A stretch of 64,000 bases of DNA from Temnothorax longispinosus (lineage: Eukaryota > Arthropoda > Insecta > Hymenoptera > Formicidae): positions 19,153,692 through 19,217,691 of the forward strand of contig NC_092367.1 of the NCBI RefSeq assembly GCF_030848805.1, written 5' to 3'. Both the position numbers and the translations under genes were made by a program. Of the stretch, positions 49,189-62,839 are shown in pieces. The notes beneath the pieces were generated by a model. It had not been told where the DNA came from, ran no database searches, and saw only the letters and a program-made list of their open reading frames with translations. The first letter of the stretch is position 1. Each line of letters opens with the position of its first letter.

Positions 49189-51987
49189 GCATCAGTATTA
49201 CTATTATGTTATGTATAGCAATTATCAAAGTTTAAAAGTATGTAAGCTTAGACAGCTATAATTCAAAAACTTTGCAAAAAAGATCCGTATCAGTAGGTAC
49301 TTATATCATTGTGTAGATCACGACAACATACGGGTGTATGATCAACGCCTAATTTCGAGAAAAAAGCATTTCCATGGCATGAATATCGACTATTATGTCA
49401 TAATGCCGTTCGCACTTAAGACACGTATAGTAGACGATAGTTATCAAGTGACGGCAAACATTAATTAACTATCCGATTAGTCTCAAATAATATAACTGAT
49501 AAATTCAGAATAATTCATGCACTTATTGAGTGCAATGTAAAACATGATAAAAAAATATCAGTTTTTGAACCCCCCTGTAATCCAAGCCTGAAAGTCGCCT
49601 ACCGGATGCGGGCACGGGTGCGCGACTTCCTGTTGACGTAATTCGTCAAAGTCAAAAGTTTCCTGCTATTAACGGCAAGGTCGTCGCGATTTAATCAAAT
49701 ATTTGAAAGAGGGTTTGCACTGTGCGCGACGATCGCGACTGAACAAACAACAAAGCGGGATTGCAATAAAGGGGTTTCGTAAAACCGTAAACGCAAATCG
49801 AAATGTGAGGGCCCCGCGCAATTTGCCATTCTATTAGCAAAGAAGCGACGTTGACAATTTATAACGCAAGAGATTGAGAAAATACCTTCAGTTTTCGACT
49901 TGCCCTCGCAATTACATCGGACGCGCGCATCGTTTGACTCGGTATGAGTAATAAGTCGGTAATATTATGGGTAATAAGCACATGGTGTAACAAGCGACCC
50001 CGCGTCTCGCAAAACATCGCAATTTGTATCTATCCTCCCCTCCCGGAACACGAGAGCGATTAGAGTAAATCCATTTGGCGTGCGGATTTGCTCTGCACGC
50101 GCATTGATTGCCCACCGCGGCATAAATTATCACCATCCGTTTATTTACAATGCTACGCTCACATGCCACGAAAGTCCGGGTGATTAATATACCGACGATG
50201 ATTTGCGTGAGAAGTAAACGAGCGCTACTCTCCGCCGCGAAATTTCGCATTCGAAGAGACGGGGACAGTTTATGGCTCTGAACAACAAAATCATCCGTGA
50301 GAACATCCATAGAATCGATCATAAGTAGTTGGCACATTTGGCCGTAGCGCTAATTTTCCATGGATAATAAAGACTCAAAGTAACGAAAGCTATTAGTAAA
50401 AGAAATAAAGTCATCATAAATCAATTATGACAATGACAAACGATAAAAAAATAATATTTTTAAAAACTAGCGTTTTAATAGGTCCACCAATCCTCGTTTT
50501 AAACAGATGTCTTAATTTTGACACGAAATTTATCATATACGCTTGTTAAAATGAGATTAAAATTCAGGAAAAACATCAGCAGAGAGCAAAAATGTTCGCT
50601 TTTCAGCGAACATGGAATATTAGAAAATACTGTAAGACTTAGAACCAGTTTGCCGATTACGTGTACGTGCATGCAGTATCCGGTAAGGTGCTATTCATAA
50701 TATTCCATCATCTGGAAATGCCTCATCTATTCCCGTCTTCCCTCAGGCGTCTCCATTATCCTTAATTATCCGTACCTAGCGACCGTGCAACAAAAGTCCG
50801 AGAGCGCCGAGCGTTGCTTTTCCGAGCCCTTCCTCGAGAGCCCTTCTCTCCCGGGCTCTTTCAAGCGTGCTAACGCTAGTTCTCTAATCGCCGATAAATT
50901 CCACGGCGAGAGCCCGACACGCTCGTTCCTTACCGCTTATCGATTTTCTAACCCTCGCCGCCGCGATTCTAAGTCGTATTTCCGTCGCCATAATTAGTAT
51001 CTTCTCCTCGCGGACGTGTAATTAGAAAGTTTTCTCGTCTGATACAATACGATCTCGTAAAGTCGCGGATATACAACGCCGATATATTTCGTTTATTGTT
51101 CGCCCGTACACTTCCGGTTGTCCAAGGAAGATATGCACGATTGGATATTACGCGTAATAAGTGTCTTTGCTATCTCTAAACTATGTGCCGGCCTCTACTT
51201 GTGTAAATGTCGCTATTAATAAATTGAATACTATATAATGTCTCTCAATTATATTATATAGTAACTTCTGCTCTCTTTCTTATACGGTCGTGAGTTATTT
51301 AAAATTAATAATGCAACAAAATTGCTAAAATATGACAGTGATCACCAGTAAATTATTACTAGTTCCAACAAGTAACAGCTTTAATTTGTAACTGCATAAT
51401 AATCGTACGAAATCTGGCAGTGTTAAATTTATTATAACGAGTTGCAGGTTTCAGAAATATCTTACGTAATATTGCATAAATGTGTAAGGTTGCAAAAATA
51501 AGAAAAGATACAGCGGAATCCTTTTCTCACGGATATTTATAAGTGCATCCCATCCTATCGCGGTTTTCCTCCCAATCTGCAGCCTCATGCGTCTCGAGCG
51601 AGTTACCATTAGTTTTGCCAAGACCAATAAATCTAAATGCGAGATCAAGTAAGGGCGAAAGAGCGCGGCCGTTTGCTCGCTTGCTCGCTCGCGGCAGTTC
51701 CTTATTCCTCGCGGTACCCCTCTCTCTTTCTTTCTCTCGTACCGTAACGAGCTCCCATGTACCAACGTCGCTTATTTTCTAGGAGCGGCCATCCGTTTCC
51801 ACCGCGCAGCCACGAGCCGCACCGCGAATTACGGTGCGAAACTGAGCATGGTGTGTCCGGTCGCGTAAGACACGGCCCGACATCGCTCGCGGATCAAAGG
51901 TGGAGCGAGCATACGTGCACTTGCACCGTTTATTTGTAACCCTACGGATCCAAACCAATAGTTGCAGAATTTTTCTCAAGAGCTGAA
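49189..51987. other. Non-coding stretch, nothing recognised
   Basis: A 9-bp hairpin with a TTTC loop lies at 50592-50613. CGGCCAT occurs near 51785. The 141-codon minus-strand frame at 49912-50337 has no recognisable feature. Confidence 0.5.
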
Positions 51988-52063
51988 TTTTGGGGCTATA
52001 TAGCCCCCAAAAAATTTCTGCCTATTTCAGAAGAACGCAACTGTAATTTTATGCGCGTTCTTC
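51988..52063. repeat. Two adjacent hairpins
   Basis: TTTTGGGGCTA (51988-51998) pairs with TAGCCCCCAAAA (52001-52012) with one bulged C. Seventeen nt later GAAGAACGC (52030-52038) pairs with GCGTTCTTC (52055-52063). Each is modest alone. Their adjacency resembles the palindrome pair at 27947-28030. Confidence 0.5.
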
Positions 52064-54599
52064 ATATCAGTATAATTTCACAATCTCCAAGAAGCTAAAT
52101 TAACGTCTTACTTTAAAGTTGAAACCGCGATATTTTATATTTCTTTTCGGATTCTATTGTAGAACTGCATTTAAACAAAAATTTATTTAAAAATAGCATT
52201 TGATACTATTGCACGTGCAATAATTAAGTTTGAAATGTTTCCAAGCAAAATTATTTTACTGGAAGACGCCGTAGCGAGATTGGGGCATTGTAACATGAAT
52301 TTTACTTTATTGTATAGATCCGTCTCTGGGTGCATCGTAGATAATGTTCGTTGACAATGTCTATAGGTGTGTACCGCTGCACGAGCAGGAATGTCCCGCG
52401 AAAGAAATGACTCCTTCGTGCACCGTGCGTCGCGTGCACCGGCCACTCTGCGCAGAATGTAACACGGGATATTATCGTGAAAGTGCACACGGCATACGTA
52501 TGTTAACGTGTGTTATAGCGAAGCAATAGGTTCGCAATGCAAGTGACTCGGTGCATTGATAATAATTAACGAGAGAGAAAGAGAGAGGAGAACGCGTAAT
52601 TATTCTCTTCCTTTGTGCTCAGCTGAGAGAACTTTCACGTAAACCGTATTAGCCAGATACGTATGCAATAGATATACGTAAAAAAAGTCTCAATTCTTTT
52701 TTTTATTAATATCCCGATACTTTGATAATTGCCTAAGTAACTGCCAGAAGAAACCCCTTAACTTCTAATTCCTGTCGGTTATTCCTCCTACATGTAATCT
52801 CGCATTAGATATTTAAGCACGTAGGCTTCTTTTTATCCCCACGAGATTTTAATAAAAATTTACTTGGACGACGAAGTCACGCGCGAAGAGCCGGCCAGCC
52901 GGCGGAAAAGACAGCAACGTCCGGTGGTAAGACACGCGGATAGAGGAACGGAACGAGGAGGATAACGATAACCGCTTCACCGGCATTACTAACCAGCCCG
53001 GCACCACCACCAACGTCGCCGCCATCAACGTGGGGCAGCGCGGATATGCATAGCCCTAGTATTACCATATTCACGAGGCTTCCATCTCGGAGTCAATGTC
53101 ACGGTCTGGCGATGGGGTCCGTGGGGCAAACGCGAAATGCGCGGGGAACCTTGAAGGATGTCAGTGTCAGGGTCCGGTCGAGCCGCGGGCGACAACGAAA
53201 CCAGTTCGCACTCACGTGAGACACACCGAGCCCGGCCCGGTGTGTTTTGAAACAATATTAATGGTCGCGGAACGTATTAAGCGCGGTTCAGACTGGGGCA
53301 CGATCAACGAACCTGCCTGCACGCGCTCTGCACACCAAGCGCACTCGATCTCGCTGTCGATGTCGCTGCAATTGATACGTTGACATACGCTAATATAGGT
53401 ATGACTGTTATGGTGAATTTCGTTTCGTGGTGCTAGGATCGGATCGGAATACTTTTAATCAATATTATAAAGTTGTTCACGTCATACGCATTTAAATTTT
53501 AAAATTAAAAAGAGATAAAGCTTCCTATGCCTTAGATTTTCTAGGTAATTTTTCATGTGTCATGTACGTGGCATTTTTAAGATATTCAATGTTATATAGA
53601 CTAGTAATGCAAGTAACTAAATTAATATTCTTTTATTATTAATATTTTTAATTCAAAAAACGCGTAAATGTATTCTTTCTAACTCTTCTGCCTATAACTA
53701 AAACACACCTATAAACTTAGATCTCGATTAAATTCCTAATGATAAAGTCGGTCAGAATCTGAATATATTAAATCAAAAATTCCATATTCCTAAAATATCT
53801 TAAGTTTCATTCGCTCTCGCGACACAAAGTGTTAATGCCTCGTATAAAGCACCTAGATTCAAATAAATTTTGTTCTTCGTAATTTTCGAGCTATAATATA
53901 GTCGGGAGACAACGATGACAAAGAGGAACGAAGGCATAAAGGCGCTGTACATTGAAAAATGGGATAATGGCGCAATACAGCAAAGTCATACATACGCGAG
54001 AGCGATGCTAATCGCTGTCAGTCGTGTTAACCGTCGTCGACCTCTCGCGCGAGAACAGCGAGCGACATCGCGAGAAACGAGCCTGTCGGCCTGTCTGTGG
54101 GCACAGATAAGACGCCCGAGCGAAGTGGCCTGCAGCCAAAGTGCAAGCGAGCACAATCTCTCAAAGTTAAATCGACCTTGGTACAAAATTACCGGGGGAG
54201 TACCCGCGGTAATCGCGGCAAGGGAGACTGGAGCACAGAAGAGACGATAATCGTGCCGAGTGAAACGCTATCACATGTCGCGTCTACAATTTTCGTGAGA
54301 TGATCTCGTACGATTCCAAGAAGACAGCACATTGTTTTTTTAACGAAGAGAGGGAGAGAGAAAGAGAAAAGTTTTACCGAGAGAAAAGACAAGCAATATT
54401 CACAAATCCTTCTCTTCCAATCTTGATAAAACTCGCTTGCAACATTTGCAGTACAAGTAAACTTAAGTTATAATCTTTAGTTTACCGAAACTTTTGTTGT
54501 AAATATTATAAGAATAAGAAATGCTTCTCATAAAATTCTAATAATTTCAAAAACATGATTAAAAATAAAAGAGATTTTACTTATGACATTTTCTGATAG
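52064..54599. other. Non-coding stretch, nothing recognised
   Basis: A GC-rich patch at 52870-53350 has overlapping chance frames on both strands. TCTCGCGCGAGA near 54042 is a perfect 12-bp palindrome. No gene or mobile element is visible. Confidence 0.5.
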
Positions 54600-55155
54600 A
54601 ATATTATACATATAGATATAGATACTTTAACAGAGTTTCAACTCCCAACTTGTACTTGTAGAAGTAAGAAGAAGAAATAAAGATTATTTTTGTTTGTTCG
54701 AAAACCTCAGCTGTTTCATCAAGATCATAGGAAAAAGGTTCTGCGAATTCTTTCTGAGCTCTTTATGAATGAAAAGACTTTTGATGGTCTGATATATCGA
54801 AAATCCGGTTTGTCTGTTCGTCTTCAAACCGATCCATAAAGACTCCCAATGGTTCAATAGACGATACTTTCGTACGAGGGACATTCGTAATGATTTCTTT
54901 CGGAGACGGGAATACAAATCGGAGGATTACGCACCGGCCACACACGGAGAATGAGGCTTAGTTAAAACGCATATCAATCGTCCCTGTATCTTGATCGGGT
55001 CTGACAGAAATATCTCGTCCCTTATAATAAAATACAAAAATATATCTGTCTGGTCTTTTAAAATAAAAAATGTTCCTACTTATATTAAAAATCTCAAAAA
55101 TTTGAAGGTTTTGATATTCATTGCGACATTTATGTAGCATAAACTTGGATATAAT
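54600..55155 (-). pseudogene. Possible decayed coding fragment, two in-frame stops
   Basis: One minus-strand frame runs from about 55155 to about 54600 with only two stops, TAA at 54958-54960 and TAA near 54763. The three open pieces have balanced, hydrophilic composition unlike most chance frames here, with acidic stretches such as RFEDEQTNR and AEPFSYDLDETAEVFEQ. The first piece follows a pyrimidine-rich CTTGTGGTTCCAG that could be a splice acceptor. A second frame is also open over 54684-54917, which weakens the case. I do not recognise a family. It may be a pseudogene, a mobile-element fragment or chance. Confidence 0.22.
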
Positions 55156-55167
55156 CTGGAACCACAA

Positions 55168-56993
55168 GAGTCACTTAAAAATCTGAATAAAATTTCGTTT
55201 TGCGTCATTATTATTCCACATAAATCTATATTATGCATTGTATTTTTATCTGCAAGATACGAGATGAGTGTTTACATTTATAGATAATATATGCAAATAC
55301 ATGACATTGTATAAATTACAAAAATTAGAAATAATATAACTAGACAAATAAGGCCCGAACAAATAAAGTGTCTTAGAGACCCTTCGCGATAACAATGACG
55401 CGTATTCCCATTGATATGATTAACGCGTTTAATAACTGTGTTTAAAGAAAAGAAATTCAATTAAATCACAAAAGTAGTACTCGATGTGCAATTCAAGTCC
55501 GTGAAGAAATCGACTATCTCGGTCGCTTAATTAACAACTCGCGCTTCGTCTACGCGCAGAGCGGAGGTCGCTAATAGAGTGAAGAGAGAACCGCCAAGGA
55601 CTTTCACTTGTCTCTCCCGCGTGTCAAGCCGAGTCCTACGCGGGTCGTGCGTGACGTCCTCAATTTTACTACGCATGATACTGCACAATACTTAATAATC
55701 GTATTCCGACACGAGGACTATTAAAAGTGAAACGGTGGTCATCGGTCCGATCCCGAAATTTCCTCTCACTGTCTTCGACAGAAACAGAAATGAGAAATAA
55801 TGCTTCGCGTGTCGTTCGACGTTTGCGTGCCAAAAAGCGGGAATTTCAGCGGATCCCGTTATCAATTCTATAACAATCAATGTTTTCTTTTCACAAGAAC
55901 GTGGATTAAAAATAATGTTTATCTTTGTGAATACTGTAAACATTTAAGAGATTTTTATTCTAGATCATAATAAAATAAGAATTAGAAAATAGTTATCGCG
56001 TTCTTTGCAAGCAAGGCTAATGTTTATACAGCTGAATTTAATTTTCAATCTGTGAATATTGATTAGTCAGCTCAAGTCTGGCTTGTCATAACTCGTTAAA
56101 GGTACTTCATGCTCGTTATAAAAATCGAATTACGCGAAATTGTACACTTAAACTCGGCAGATGTCCCTCCTAGACTACGTTACCGCAACGACCGTCGTGC
56201 GTGCGCACGCATGACTCGCGGTGCGCATTTCTCACACGCACGTCGAGCGAGCGAAAAGCGCCCGCCAAGTGCATCCTACTTTCGCCAGGCGCTGTCGCTC
56301 CTACATACTTACATACGGCTTTTGCGTGGGATATTAACGTCATGCAAGTTGTAAAAGCGACTCGCCATGAGATACACGCCTCTACACGGCTCTCTCGGGA
56401 GAGCGCGACTTGCGATTTAGAACCTCGTGGAGATTGAAACGTCCGGATTTGAATGTCGTGAAAGAGTATATTCGTGGAAATGACTATATCCATGCGTTAT
56501 GTGATGCATAAAAGATTTCACAGATGACTTTAATATTCAGCAGTATTTTAAAAAAATTAATAAAAATTTTAAATTTAATTAAGTCACAGCTTGCTATAGA
56601 GTTTGTATTTGTGTAACGTGCATATAAAATCTATCATATTATAATTATTGGAGCTACAAAGTGATCAAGATAATATTTTTATAATATGTACATTTTAATT
56701 CGAGTATATTCTAATTCATAAAATAAATAGAATTATAAAAACGAAGAAATGTACTTCGCATTATTCAAATTAAAAGATTCCAGAAATTGGCATTCTAATT
56801 TTGCATCTTGATTAACGAGTCTCATATCATAGCTGACTTATTAGCCAGTCGATCTTCGTCCGACAAACCACTGCTGATTCCCAACCCCTCGATTCATAAA
56901 AATGAAACAGAGATAACATCGCGGCGACGGAAATCTCGCGTTTCATCATCGTGACGAAGAACCTCGAGAGTGATGAAGATCCTCAGTATATAC
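55168..56993. other. Non-coding stretch, nothing recognised
   Basis: A perfect 14-bp palindrome TGCGTGCGCACGCA lies at 56198-56211 in a GC-rich patch. The frames overlapping it on both strands reflect that symmetry. Confidence 0.5.
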
Positions 56994-57360
56994 ACAGTGT
57001 GTTTCGTAAGACGTTCACCAAGCTTGAGAGAGAAAATTGTACTTTTCTATTAGAATTTAATATCAATTTCTTCTGTGTGGAAATCCTACAACATATTATT
57101 TAATATTCAAAAGTATAAACTAAATTACAAGCTAAAACCGTAGTTTTCAATCAATCTCAGACTTCGCCTCGGAGCCTTCAACTATTATCTAAATGATTTT
57201 TGAAGAAAATTTAGGAGCCAGAGATGAATACCAAACTACCAATTGGTATAGACTTCAATCTTAACAAAATTGAATAAAATTGTCGTCGAAGCACACCATC
57301 ATATCATGTGTCGAGAGATGCAATCCTGAAATATCATGCACACCTTACGAAACACCCCGT
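56994..57360. mobile_element. Degenerate element with terminal inverted repeats (B)
   Basis: The left end ACAGTGTGTTTCGTAAG (from 56994) matches the reverse complement of the right end CTTACGAAACACCCCGT (to 57360), including GTGTTTCGTAAG exactly. Similarity continues weakly for several bases inward. The 367-bp interior is AT-rich, contains the perfect palindrome TACCAATTGGTA near 57238 and has no transposase frame. The right terminus CACCCCGTA is shared with the element at 14896-15273, so both are probably non-autonomous relics of one DNA-transposon superfamily. No clean target-site duplication is seen. Confidence 0.65.
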
Positions 57361-60300
57361 AGATCGGGCAGCAACGTGCGGGATATGTATCCAGCGTGAG
57401 ATCTCGCCATCCCCGCTGCAGACTTTCACGCGCGCGGAGATGCACGCGCTGAGAAAAAGATCGCTGCTCGGTCTTGCTGTGGAAAAAAGACGCGCGGCCG
57501 TAATCGCCGTCCAAGATCTCCGCCGCACGTTTGTTTACCTGTCGTTAGATCGAGAGGAAAGGTAAGGCGAGATCGAAGGCTCGCGGTGTGGTTTCCTCGG
57601 CGGCCAAGGCGCCCACGCTCTCGGACTCGATTATCAATTGCGAGATTAGAGCTGGCCGATGCGTTTCACGATCTCTATACGGCACTATCTCTACGATTGT
57701 CGCCAGGTGCAACTGCCGCTGCACACCGCAAATCGCGGGTTACACACGCGGAACTGCGAGTTCCAAGAAAGCGCACCTTCGACAAATATCTAAGGATTCC
57801 CTGCTTATCTGCATATAAATCGCATTTGTTAGAATAAAGATCCTGGTCATGCACTAACTTACTAAATCTATTAAACTTAGCTCTTTTCCTACCTATTAAA
57901 GTTTATTCTTTTTTACACTTAATTTATCTTATTTTATTTTATATCTTTAGAAAAAATGGATTGCATATATTAGTCTTTTTACAAAGATCAAGCTCTTATA
58001 AATCTCGGACTACGAGTCGTGGCTTCAGACGATAAAACGTTCCTGTCGAAGAACACGTATCTAGCGGATAACGATGTAAAGAGGGCGAGGTCTTGGCTAG
58101 CGCCAGAAAACTGCGTAAGGCGATAATCGACGGCCGTCCCGGTAATCCCAATGAAAGCGCTTCGTTTCTCGGGCCCCGCCTTAAGCGCAAATTCCTGTTT
58201 CACGAACTAACACAAGCCGAGGGCGGTGCAATTCCGCGAACCGCAAGAACAACATGCGGCAAACTGCGGTAGCAATCTTGCATCGGATTCAACGCATACC
58301 AAAAAGTAGATGTATTCACGGCTTTGGATTAGATGTAAGACTCTCTACAGACATCGGATTAAGAGATTTTTACTTGATCGAAAGAAATTTTCATAATAGG
58401 TCCTTAATTCTTAACGCAAAAGAAGATACATAATATTTTAAAATACATATGATTAACATTATATAGATATAAGTCTTGTGTTAGATTATATTTTTACTGA
58501 ATACGATACAATTAAGTTACTCCATTTTTATTAACAACATTTCTTTCCTATGATATGTCTTTAATGTTCTCAAATATAAAATCTGATATATATACCTATT
58601 TGCTGAAAATATAAACTTGAACGTCGTTTTACTTAAATTTGTTCCTGGATGCGTCAAATATGGAGCAAGGAACTTCCTCCTCGTGCTCTCCAGTTTCTTT
58701 TTACAATCCGTAAGAGCACCGAGTGGAAGATCTCCAAGAAATCCGAGGGAAGAGCACAACTGGCTCACCAGTTGCAAGAGCACGGACTCGACTTTACTCA
58801 TTAAGGCTAGATTCCTGCACGGAGCACGCCAGCAGGACTAGATCCCGAGGCGGGATAGCCGTGAATCTCTCTTGTTGAGCCCTGGCGAAAACGAGACGGG
58901 GGAAACGAAACGTCTTGGTATCGTCGTCTTGGGAATTGCGCGAATCGAGTTTCTTCCCGCAAGAGGCAAAAAGAAGCGGAGGCACGCGAGTTCCGCGAGC
59001 GACCTCGATTACTATACCGCTCGGAAAAACGGCTCGACTCGCGGAGGAAACCTATCCGCTCGGCGGGATATGTCGACGGGAGATTTATAGTGTGGTGATT
59101 CCGGAGAATGCCCCGAGGATTGTAGAAAATTAATCCGAGTCACTTTAACCCTGAGAAACAACAAGTGCCTACGATACACACAACTGTTTGCATCTTTCGA
59201 ACTAAATTCTCGCTTGTGATTGTTATAAGTTTGTGTACGGCTTATTATTATAAATTACAATTTTATTCTAAGGTAAATGTAATGCAGGACATATAATTGA
59301 CGTCTTTCGATACTAAAACAAAAAAAATATATATATATATCTTTAGTGGTTGATTAAGTAATTGAATTAACCCCTTGTTCGATATCAAAAGCTAATTTAA
59401 AATAAAAATTTGGTGCTGTCAGAATTAAAGAAATTGTCAGAATAATTGGATTATCGTACACAGTTTTCAATCGCCGAGACTCGAAGAGAAACTACCTATT
59501 TTACGACAATGCCGACGCAATAAGACATAATTAGATTAACGTAAATGAGGACAATGACTAGATGTTAATAGCGTACAATGTTTAGTACTAGAGATAATGA
59601 TCTCTGACATGGATGACTAGCAAATGATACGTCATTCTAATACTTTCACCAAGGATGATGGATTCGTTGAACGCGATGCATTTACTCTTGCCCCTACTTT
59701 TCAAGGTTTTACTCATATACGATCATTAAAACTAATAATCATACTAATTTTTGATTGGCAAATTCTTACGCAGTCCACATTATGCCCAACTCGCGCTACG
59801 ATCTGGTACAATTCTACCTCGACTATTCCACCGTAAGAAACAAGAGCCACGACGAGCTTTGTCTATTGAATTGAATTCCATTTTGCGTGCACAATCCACA
59901 AAAATCACTCTCGTATGTCGTCGTGGACATCGACAGCGACTCGGCGATGCAAAATGTCCAAGTTGCATTTCACGAAGGTAATGCGAGCCACGCAACCTAG
60001 ATAATGGCAACCGAAGGGTGCTGTAGGGCACTAGAAAACATCCTTCGAAGGGAGAACGAAATTAGCCCACCGAGAGAGAACTCGACTTCAACGAGATCTC
60101 GAACTTGTATACCTCTAAGAATCCTGACTAGATCACCGGGATATTTCGCCGCGTACAAGCGAAAGTTCTAAACAACAGTCTCATCGGAATTAAAATTCAG
60201 CGGCTTTTTATGGCAAAGTTATATACACCGGCCCCGTCGTAAACGATCTGGATTATTGTATCGAGCAACCTAGATGTACATAGAAAAAGCTGCAATATAG

Positions 60301-61374
60301 TCTCTGAGTCTATAGTCTACAAGTTGCCTTACACAAAGACGCCACGGAGGTGGTTCAAATCCGCGGGAGTCATTCAATTTTATGTGAATAGGCATTTGCA
60401 AAAATAGTCATTTTCTAGTGGCTACTCTAGTCGAAACTTGGATTTATTAATTTATTTCAATTTCGGACAAAGCAATATTAATTTTAATATTTATAAACAA
60501 GTTTGTCTTCGCGTATTACCAATATTGCTACATCACAAAAATTAACGAACGTAAGTTCTCAGAATAAAAAAAAATGCTGTTAGGTATTACTGAAGCAACA
60601 TAAAGCTAAAGTAATGTAATCTTGCAATTACATCGTCTGATAATTTAGAAAAAAACGTTTAACTGGATAAATTACACTTGTAATTTTGATAAATACCTGT
60701 CGATAGCAATATTGATTTCTTATAATATGATGGGGCCACGAGATACGCCGGACGAATACAATAATAAGTGACGGATCTGCACAATAGCTAGGTAGCTTAA
60801 TCGTGTTTCCTATCGCCAGTGAAAGGACACGCAAGGAAAAGCGAGACACGACGGACGTCGTGTTATTGGGAAATAATAGTATGCTGCAATTTCGCAGAAA
60901 GTTCCACCAGTTATTACATACGTGAGATACCGAGCTACTATTTATGTCATTTCATCAACCTGGCAGTAACTAACAAGTACACCTAAGTAAATTTATAAAA
61001 GCGAAAGAAACGATTTTGCAAAAATAAAAAGTATAAACACTTTATTTAACATTTATTTTATGAAATATTTCACAAAAAAACTATTTTAAAGATATATTCG
61101 TTCAAATTTTGTATTCTTGCTATATCTACTGATTAAGATAAAAAAATATTTTGTACTAAATAAATTATATTATTACATCATAATATAAATTTTTAAGCAA
61201 AAGATAGACACAAAACTCTCTTTTATTTCCCTCAAATTAAAAAAAAAGTATTCAAATATTTACGATGACACGCTTTAACACTATGAATTACGCGAAATTA
61301 ACTTGTTTATCTATTTCACTATCTCTTACCGAACAAGATACGAGTAAGACGTTTACTATTCGCTTTTACTTTTT
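57361..61374. other. Non-coding stretch, nothing recognised
   Basis: GC-rich patches at 57360-57800 and 58640-59100 carry chance frames on both strands. An (AT)7 run lies at 59327-59340. GGTTCAAATCC near 60353 resembles a pol III B box but has no matching stem or A box. Confidence 0.5.
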
Positions 61375-61566
61375 ATGCATTATGCAGATTTTATGCAAAC
61401 GCGAAAAAAGACGTACGTTAATTATATGAAAAGACGTTCGATGTCCTTCGCGGGATATCATTCTAATCTAATCAAAAGCGAATTCGAAGATGTGCCGCGT
61501 GATAAGAGCCGTGCATACGGGTACCATGCAAGTGGAGTGTTTCGCAGTTTTCAAAGCGACAGCTAA
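61375..61566 (+). CDS. Possible small open reading frame, very weak
   Basis: A 63-codon frame starts with ATG, has an upstream in-frame stop nine codons earlier and a hydrophilic Ser/Arg/Tyr-rich composition. It shows no signal peptide, domain or recognisable motif, and the ATG context is poor. A minus-strand frame ends two bases beyond its stop. I include it only because composition is more protein-like than in neighbouring frames. Chance is the likeliest explanation. Confidence 0.1.
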   Translation: MHYADFMQTRKKTYVNYMKRRSMSFAGYHSNLIKSEFEDVPRDKSRAYGYHASGVFRSFQSDS

Positions 61567-62839
61567 TCTAAGTTGATCTAGCTGCCGAGCGGAGATCGTT
61601 AGAGATACCGGGCCTAAAGATACCGGTCGTCATGCTATAATCTACTTGCAAAAAGCCGGATGGCAACCTGTTCCCGCCGTTCGAACGCAATCCCCCCCAT
61701 CTTTTACAATGAGACTTGATAGCTGATATCCCAGCAAGAAATGCGAACGGAAACTGACCACTGATCTCTATATGGCATATCGACATATTAGCAACAGGAA
61801 TCCCTTCCTTTTTGTCTTTTTAAGAAATTATAATCAGCGTATAAATTGCCCGAAGGAAAATATCGCTGATGAGAGGTCAAGTGAGTTAATTAAAAGAATC
61901 TCGATTAAAGCGGTCAATGTAACAAGTTTTCCATTGGGATATTAGTATATTAAGAAATTTATTCCATTTTTTAGAAGATCAAAGATTAAGAAATCGAAAT
62001 AATAACCGATACAATTATAGAGACTAGTGATGTTGATAGGTACTTGTTTCTCCGCCCTTTTGCTCCCTTTTCGTCTCTTCGTCTTTGTGCTCCGATTCCT
62101 CCCTTGGAGGAAAAGGACATAACCTTCGCTACGATTGCCAGCCAGCTTTTTCTTATACTTCTACGAGGTTCTTGTAGCAGTACGAGCGAACGGAGGAAAT
62201 GGTTTTCTCCGAAGGCATAGTTCCGAGAAGTTGAAACGCAAAAGGGCGACTGCCCTGCAGTTCATCTGCAGAATTTTCTAACTTGGAGGAAGAATTGCAA
62301 AAACTACAGTTTGCTTGCGAACAAGAATAACTTTTCAATAAAACGAAACTACGTGGTTTCGGTTACTTTGTTGGTGCTTTATCCGTATTGCAAATGTATT
62401 ACATATTTTGTTAAACAAAAATACAGTAAATATAAAAATACAAAAAATAATTTCAACTCTGTTTTTCTATTTCTTTCTTCATCTTTTAATTTTGTTTTTA
62501 AAATATTACAACTACAAACTTTTAAATTTTTCTCGGTACTGTTTAATAAAGGCGCATTTCGGAGTATTATCTAGAATCTAGAAATAACCAGGACTTCAAA
62601 TTATAGATTTGATTTATATAGAGATTGTTAGGTAATATAGACAATAATAATACGTAAGAGAAAATACTCTTTTTTCTTGACATTAATTTATCAAGTATTA
62701 TCCTGCGATATGTTGCGATCAATTTTGCTAAAGACGTATATTTTTATCGTATATTAAAAGAAAATGTCATCGTATCTAATATATATTAATGTTCTTCAAG
62801 TCACACACAAAGTTCCCTCCTCCGCCGATGTGGCGCATC
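61567..62839. other. Non-coding stretch, nothing recognised
   Basis: Mixed composition, becoming AT-rich after 62320. The minus-strand ATG frame at 61568-61786 (72 codons) has no known motif. Confidence 0.5.

Noticed and set aside
60345..60375. GGTTCAAATCC resembling a tRNA B box
   Set aside because: The flanks do not form a 5-bp T stem, and no A box or acceptor stem is found at tRNA spacing.
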